Source: Saturnia japonica
Taxonomy: Eukaryota > Arthropoda > Insecta > Lepidoptera > Saturniidae
Reading direction: 5' to 3'
DNA: 64,000 bases
Assembly (NCBI GenBank): GCA_033032175.1
Contig: CM065325.1
Span: forward strand, 2,570,930 to 2,634,929
Part shown: piece by piece, positions 35,201 to 44,200 of the stretch
Position numbering within the stretch: position 1 is the stretch's first letter
Layout: the number at the start of each line of letters is the position of its first letter
Made by a program: the position numbers and the translations under genes
Notes under the pieces: generated by a model
Databases searched by the model: none
What the model saw: only the letters and a program-made list of their open reading frames with translations
Told to the model about the DNA's origin: nothing

Positions 35201-38200
35201 AGAAACGTCGCGAGTACTATCAAGAATAATAGAGTAATATTTATTATTAATTATTTTTTCAACAATTTCAGTTTTCACGTGACTTGCTATTAATTGTAGG
35301 AGCTCATTTTGAATATTTTTTCCGATATAGTGGTCATTAATCGTTTTATCTTTTACTTGTTGTAAGTGAAGCCTCAGCACGGGATCAAATCGGGCTATTA
35401 ATTTTACTAAATCTATAAAGTTGCCGCTTGTCTCACTCGAACCTGAGTCAGATGTTAACTTCTCTCTATGACCCCTGAAGGCAAAATTGTGAGATGCTAA
35501 GAATTGCGAGCAATCGTTCTAAAATATCTCTCCAACGTTGCCTTTCTTGTTCAATTTGTGACTGAGCCAATAAGTCAATAGTGGAACAGCTTTTTAAACC
35601 ATTCTCTAAATTAATCCATTTCAGCATACAATCTTTGAGCTGTCGACTAGATTCGTGTGACTTTAGGTAATCACCCAAGTGTTTCCAATCACACACTCCT
35701 TCACTTGATCCAATCTTTGTATTTTCTAACCCGAATATTCGACACGGAAAGCAGTAAACGGCATCCTTTGTTTGTGAATAAATCATCCAGCGCCTGTCAA
35801 GCTTTTCACCGTTAACTAATATCTTTATTAAAAAGAGACAATTATGTAGTTAAGTCGTCATCATCCTCGCTGTTTTTACTTGATGACGGCGGCGGCACTC
35901 ATGATGATGTGGAAGGAATGTTTTCAGCTGAATCAGGATTAAAGTCACTTTCAATCAATAAATGTTTCGTATAGGTTTCTTGATCATCACTTTTTATATA
36001 TTTATATAAAGATCCACGTAGATTTTCTTGTACCTGCTTTCTTTTGATAGCTCATTTCCTATTTGAACTACCTGACTCAAATTTTCTTCCGGCATCACGA
36101 TCACGCGAACTCATTTCGTAAATCTTGTTTTGTTTCGCACAAATAGTAAGAAATAATTTTTAAGTAGGTGTCACACAGTTATTTACACTTTATCAGCTTA
36201 CTCAATACGTAAAATACTATTATATAATTTACACTTTTCCAGCTCACTCAATACTTGAAACACTATAAGAGCGTAATATTAAATATAATAGAAAGATATG
36301 TACGGTACAGCAACGATTTTGTAATTCATACTGCAAGCAAAATAATTCCAAGGTGACAAAAGTTGACGAACGAAATGAAACAAGGGAATTCCTCTAGCGA
36401 CCGGGATTCCCCGAGCGATAGATGAGCAGAACATTATGTCCCGACTCCCGAGTCACAGACAACATAATACTATACTAGTTCCGAGAGCTATGCGTTTAAA
36501 AAACCGATCTGTAAGTGTTTCGAGGCGCGATATTCAAGTACTATAAAATAAATTTATCAATTATGATTTTAATGAATGAATTAGTTAATTAACTTTATTT
36601 TAATTTACCATTATGTTATAACCTTAATAAATAATTAAGAATCAAAATCAAAAGTAAAAATAAATAAATATATAGTTTAAAAAAAAAATATTTTTTGACG
36701 CGAGGCCCTGGCGATTGCCCTGTTCGCCACCCCCTAAGGCCGCCACTGTGCTCCAGCAATGACGGAGCGTCATAAGGGTTTCATAGCTCATTTCAAACAA
36801 GTATTACTAAATGTAAGTATCAGCTGTACATTGCGTTATTCATCGTCAGAACTTGGTGCAAAAAAAATCATTAAATGACAGTTTATTTGGCCAACCTTCT
36901 AGTAAAAATGAAGACTATAATCGCTTGCACACAGAAGTATAATGGCTTTCGGAAGGTGTTTGTCTGAATCGCTTCATAAATCTATTTGACTCAGTACGGA
37001 ACTTTCTTGAAAACAGAGACGATGAACTGCGCGGAAACTTGATTGCGTCCAAAAAAGATATCCCTTATTTGAAAAACCTTTTTAAAATATTTAATGACGT
37101 TAATTTACAATTGCAAAGTGATAAGTTGAATTTAATAAAAACAAAAAACGTCAGTTGCTTTTGTGGGAAAACTTCTATTGAAACGAAATCTAGGAAGAGG
37201 TGACAGCCACTTTCCGACATTATTAACATTATCGGTAAAACAGAAACATTTACATACTTACTTTCAACATTTCAGGATATTATAAATATGAATATACCAA
37301 GTTGGGTTCTAGGCCCTTTCGAAAATGCAGATACAGCAGAACCATCAAACTTAGAAGAACTCGTAGAAATCACAACTAATGAAGAATTAATAGTAAAATC
37401 CAAAAATAGATACCAAGAGTTCTGATTCCAAAAATCAATATCATCTCTCCACCCTGGATTGAGGGAAATACTGCAGAAATTCTTAATTGCGTTACCTTCA
37501 TCATATTTGGCTGAGTGTGGGTTCAGTGCAGTAGCTAATTTACTGTATAAGAAAAGGAATAGACTGCAGATCACCGAGTGTGGTGTTTTGCGACTGATGT
37601 TAACTAAATTGAAACCTTACAATAACAAATTGTTAAATTGTAAACTCCACTAGCCTCAACAATCTTATTGATATTTATGTTTCTATCTGTTTTTTATGTT
37701 TTTTTTTTTTACTAATTTTGATTAATCATCTTGTCTTTGCCTTTGTACAGTGCCCCAGTGCCGGGTGCTCTAGCTTTGTGCATTGTCTTGCAATTGTTGG
37801 TTAATTTATAATTTTGTTAATAACAAACACTTTGTATGGTATTTGTTTGAATTAAATGTTTTTATTATAACAAATTTTTATAGTTTTAATTAATAAATAA
37901 TAATCACGACCTTCAAACACGATCACGAGGAGCACGATTAGAAAGAGAGAGATAATTAATTTTTATTTGTGATTATTAATAAATAATAGACAGTTATATA
38001 AAATTGGTATAATTGACTTGGAATGTTGGATTTTTTTTTCTTGTAAATAGGGCTATAAAAAGTTTGGAACCTCAGATCTAGGGTCTCTAGTCCCCAAACT
38101 AGCAGAAAGCCACCAATTCTATTTAGGCAGTGCTTATGCTATGTTAGTTGATGACCACATTTTCAGTAAGAAAATATGCATCCAGTAGAATAATTATATT

Positions 38201-41200
38201 AGGTTGAGGAAAAAGATTCTTCACATTTTTATATGAAAACTCAAGACATTTTTTAAAAAGTTTATTGACATTTATTTACAGTATATATGTGCTGGTTTGT
38301 TCGATGACTTTCTGCCATATTGTAAGTAGAGACATGATCCCGTTGCTGTAGAAACTTTGGGACTTCAGATCGAAAAAAAGCAACAAATAGTTTTGGCAGT
38401 CCTCTCTTGATGTTAACTTTACAGAACCTAAAGAATTTTGAAGAGACCGAAACAGGTGAAAATCTGAAGGTGCAAGGTCAGGACTGCAAGGTGGATGCAC
38501 TAACACCTCCCAGCCAAACTCTCTTAATTTTTGCTGAGTGGCTAAAGATGTGTGTGGTCTAGCATTATCGTGATGAAAGACCACACCCTTCCTGTTGATT
38601 AAATCCAGTCGCTTTCTCTCAACTGCTTCCTTTAATCACATCAATTGTTGGCAGTAGAGATCCGAATCAATGGTTTTGCTGCGCGGTAAAAGCTCATAAA
38701 TGAACAATGCCCTTCCAGTCCCACCATACACACAGCATCACCTTATTTCGAGTTAGCCCAGATTTAGCTACAATCTGTGAAGCCTGGCCGACCTTAGACC
38801 ACGACTTTTTTCGCACGTTCTTGTCGTACGTAATTCACTTTTCATCGCCAGTTATCAATCTCTTAAAAAACAGATCGGTTTCATTACGTCTCAATAACGA
38901 ATCGCATATGAGTACACGGTTCATTAGTTTCTTTCAGTGAGCTCATGTGGCACCAAAATATCGAGCTTTTTGGTATAGCCAGCTTTCTTCAAATAGGTTA
39001 AAACTGTTTTGTAATCAATTTCCAGTTCTTCAGCTACATCGTAACTACTGACATGCCGATCTTGCTCACTTTTTCAAAAATGACGTCCATTTGATTCGTA
39101 AAAGGGCGACCAGAGCGAGGTGCACCTTTAAAATCAAAATTTCAGAACTGAAAATGTTTGGACCAACTTTGTGCTACTCTTACTGACACTGCATTAGGTC
39201 CATAAACAAGACAAATTTTTTTCGCTGCTTGAGTTGCATTTTTGCCTTTTCTGTAATAATATTTTAAAATGTATCGAATTTCTTCATTAGATTCACTCAT
39301 TTTTACAGAATGAAAAATAGCGGGAATCAACTTTTTTTATTTTATTTTTAATGTAACCTTTTTAATGTTACCACAACAGACAGATACAAATAGTACTGCC
39401 AAAGAAATTTTATAAAAAGTTTATACCTACGTTATGTGAAAACACTTTTTCCCCAACCTATTATATTGGTTGTTGCTCCAATTTCTGACTATTTGAAATA
39501 AAATTACATTCCATTAGGTATTACTGTAACACTGCTTCAGAAAGATACTTTAATCATAAGAAAATAAATCTATACTTACTTGACACAATTTACACAGTCA
39601 GAATGGGCCCCATTTACACAATGAATTCTTTGATGTGTGAGAGGATCGAAGATTTGTATTGATTTCTTTTCACAGGCTGTCACCAGCAATGTGCTGTAAA
39701 TAATTTATATGAGTAATAGTAGAAAGGCAGGGTTTGTCCCAAGTGCTGTATAAAAAATGACAACATTTGACAACACTGTATATAGTGCAGAGTTTTAGAC
39801 TACTTTTCTTCTCAATCTGACTGTCAACACGTAAAAGATAGTATGGACCAATCAGCTTGTCTCATTACAATTTCGAGCTGATTGGCACAATTTACATATG
39901 CAAGCAATACCTAATGTTAATAAAGCCACATGTTTCATAGTAATAGATACATATTGATCTATCACACTGACAGTCAGCATAACAAGAAAATGTTATTATA
40001 AATAATATAAAAGCTGGGCTATATAAAAATTAAAAAAAAAATACAGTAGTGGTTTCACATTTTATACCTACAGCAATACTTATAATATCTAGTTTTTATT
40101 GGATCTCATTATTATCACAGTACCAAACCGGATGGAATGTAAAGTCTGTAAGGTCTTATAGTATTAGGATAGTGATAACTACATATGAGATAATGATCTA
40201 TCAAATTTTCATATCACACCATCTTACCAATATTATGGAGAAGGTCCCTATAGTAGTTAGATTATACCACCAGTGATACAGCAATATGGACAATTCTGCT
40301 ACAAAGGATCTAACTCCAAATTACATACTTTTTCAACACACTTGCTCATAAAGTGGCTTTAATATCACCGCAATTAGGCACATAATGACACCTGTAATCA
40401 AACTGTGACTTTTTCATTGCTATTATTCACAAGTGAGTAATAGAGTATCTTTGAAAGTTATTATATTCATTCGAGCAATGACATAAGCGCATAAAAGCTT
40501 CAAATTACATAATTTTACTAACTGCACATTTACTAATTGTTTCTCTAAATAAACTTTTTATGTACTAAATAAAATGATTTTTTATAATTATTTTCTTCAC
40601 AAGTGTGTTGAAAAACGTCGTATGATACACGTGTGTATTGGTGATTACCGTCCTCGGCTCTCTTAAGACCCTCACCTAACGGCTCGGGTCTCAATGGCGC
40701 CTCAGCGGTAATCACCACCATTACACACTTGTACCATAATGTACTATTATCAATGAGCAAAAAACGAAAAAAAATAATCTAACATAACTCATTTGTTTTT
40801 ATAATTTATTTGCATAAGTTGATAAAATATATTGTCTTATGAGCTGCTTTTCAAAAAAATTGGGTTTTATTTGATTGACATACAGTCAGTTGCAAGAATG
40901 TCGTCATTAGCTCTCCATTTGTTAATATTCCATTAAAACTGAAGTCTCCATTAGTTTAATGTCTATTGCGTAACGTTTTTAAGAGACCCTTTAAGTTTTC
41001 ATTAACTAATGAAATCATTATGCAGAAAGAGTGATCGTTTTTTAAATGAATGAATGGATTGTGTTTTGTTTAGTAACTTTTGCAAGTATTTGTCGATGAA
41101 TTATTGAAACAAAACGCATGTCGTTTTGAACTGTCAGCGCGTCACGTTGAAGACTGAATACGAAATATTAGGTAATGATTACATAAAAAAAGGAAATTAT

Positions 41201-44200
41201 TATACTGTTACGATGTTCCTGTAGCAATAAAACTGTATTCTTTCATTATATATTTTGAACTAAGTGTCGCAGCCCAGGCTCCTAAAGACGTTCAATGTTG
41301 TTCAGAACTAGCTATGCCCGCGGCGGCGCTCGCGTTGGCTGCAGAATGCCTTCGATCAGGCCTATGAGCATCTTTTTAATCTTTATAATTTTGTAGTACC
41401 TACATTAATATGATATATTGGTTATGGTTTACTCAACTTAAGCCATTTAAGCGCCCGAATTGATTCCCATGACCAGTTTTATTTAATTTGCGCGGAACCC
41501 TATATCTATTTCTAAAATAAAAGTAGCCTAAGTTACTCGTTAAGTGTAAGTCCCGTCAAAATTGGTCTAACCATTTCAGACCACTTTCATTTGCATTTAG
41601 TAAAAAGCAGTTATTTAGGCATTACAAACAGACACTTTAATTTTATTTGTATAGATGATTATTGTACCTACAATTTTCTTAAGGAACCTGAATCCAGACA
41701 CAAATTATGTATTATGATAATTATTCCGTATATCATTTCACCTGGTATGTTTACAGTTGATAACTTTTCATCTGACGATGATAGAGATGAAAGTGGTATT
41801 GGAGACATATCACAAAAGTGAGAAGCATACTGATACTACTAAACACATCAAAAAATGCTTTTTACTTTCGTAATGGATGGTTAATGGGCTAACTATCCAT
41901 CATTAAAATTTAACAAATGAAGTGTCAAAATAAAGTATGTTTAAAGTTTCTTAATGGAGGATTAAATTTATAATGGCAGCATTAAGTCTTAATGGAAGTT
42001 TCTTGCAACTGACTGATAGACATTATTGTGCAGAATTATTTTAAAGAAAACAAGAAAATTGGTGTTTAGCTTTAAATAAAAACAACTTTTTTTCGTTTTT
42101 GTCTTTATCTGGGACCTGGCAATCTGTTCTTTTATTATTAGGTATGATAGGCCATTATTATGTTGTATTCTCTGTATTTGGCACATATTTTGTTGGAAGT
42201 TTCTTGCAACTGACTGATAGACATTATTGCGCAGAATTATTTTAAAGAAAACAAGAAAATTGGTGTTTAGCTTTAAATAAAAACAACTTTTTTTCGTTTT
42301 TGTCTTTATCTGGGACCTGGCAATCTGTTCTTTTATTATTAGGTATGATAGGCCATTATTATGTTGTATTCTCTGTATTTGGCAAATATTTTGTTATTTT
42401 CCAGTGACTCCAATGGGTCTACCTTCACAGGTTGTATCTAGATGTGTATACTCTGTGTTTAAGGTTGGGCACACTAAAGCTTTTCAGTTGGTTGTGCACC
42501 ACACTTCCTTCTCCTTCCAGCCCCAATGCCAGTATGTAAATGTGTTTTAATAGTCTACTTTGATATTTTTTATATATTTTTACTTATTTTTAATAGTGTG
42601 GTATATTCAGCATGTTACAGATTGCTTTACTTTGAAAGCTTTCCAGTATTTCTATGTTGCTGTTACTAGTAGTCTCCCATAGTTGTATTCCGTATGTTCA
42701 GAGGGTTTTTAGGCTGACTTTGTATATCTTTAACTTGCAGGCAGGTGAAAGTTTTGACTCAGGTCCTATAAACTAGTACATGCTTCTTAATTTAGTAACT
42801 AATTGCTTTCACTTTCTCCAGATATGTTTCCGCCAATTAAGGCGACCATCTGGGTACATGTCCAGGTACTTTATGTACTCAGCTTGAGGGATGATGTTAT
42901 TGTATAATTTTATGGGTGGACGGGTTTGCCTTGCCGGGAGAATGGGTAAATGTTACATAGGTGAATATTATTTATTGAGCCATTCCTCAACTACTGCTAA
43001 ATGTCTTTGAAGATTTTTTGTAGCTATTATAGGATACCCATGTACTGGTAAAACGGCTATGTCACCAGCGTATGTAGCAGTCATAGAAACTATATGTGTC
43101 GGTAGCCCTTGAGCGAGGCTTGATGAGATGTTGCATTGTGAGAAAACTGAGGTATTATTAACTTTAACTTCAAAGCATTTTTAGCTAGATATGATTTTAG
43201 TATATGATAGAATGAATGCTGCAACATTTTTTTTTATTTTGATTAAAAGTCCTTCATGCAATACTATATCAAAAGCCTGTCCTATATCTAAGAAAACTAC
43301 AGAACAGTATTGTTTGTTCTCAAGTGTACAACTGATGATGTCAACTAGGCAGTGTACTTGTTCAATAGTACCAAGCCATTCATTATTATATCATTACTAT
43401 ACCTGGAAGATAGGAATGAATTCTATTTAACAGTGTTTTTTCTAATTGGTCTATAGGAGCTCACTTTATTTGGTTGTTTACCTGGTTTATTACTTGTGCA
43501 ATTTTCCATAGAGGGGGTACATTTCTAGTCTCAAGGAAGCATTGAAGAGCATGGTTAATAGCAATAATCCTGTTTTAGGAAGGTTCTGCAGGAGTGTAGT
43601 ATCGAACCTGTCATATCCAGGTCATTTGCCTACTTTCTAGTTTTTAATTTCTCACTGCATTTCCTTGGGGGAAGTACTGTTCAATGGTAGTTGCATTTGT
43701 AGGGGGCTATAAATGATCTCCTCTTCATGTATTACATGTTTACACTGATTTGGTTGAAAGACAGTTTTAAGATGCTCTGCATAATTGCCTTGTCCAGGTC
43801 TAATTGTATTTTTAATGTGTGTTATTTCGTTTTTCAATTTTTTGTAACTCTCCACAAAGAGTAATTGGTGTCATCATGAGGTGTGAGATTCATAAGATAA
43901 GTTTGTAAATTCTTGTTTCTTAGATTATTAATTGTATTTTAGTTCTTAAGAAGCTGTATTGAATGCTTTCTTATCAATTTGGGTATTTGGTGTTATGCCA
44001 CTACTTTTCCAACTACTGTCTTTCATTTACTTTGTCCTTGATGTATTTCAGGTATATATGTGTTGATATTGTTTTATTGAGTGGGGTAGATGTAGATTGT
44101 TCTGCAGCTAAATGGACTAAATTATAAAATGTTTTTATTTGGACTTCAACTTCATGCCTTGTTTTCAGGGATCTTAGTAGATTTGTATTGTCAGTAAAAA

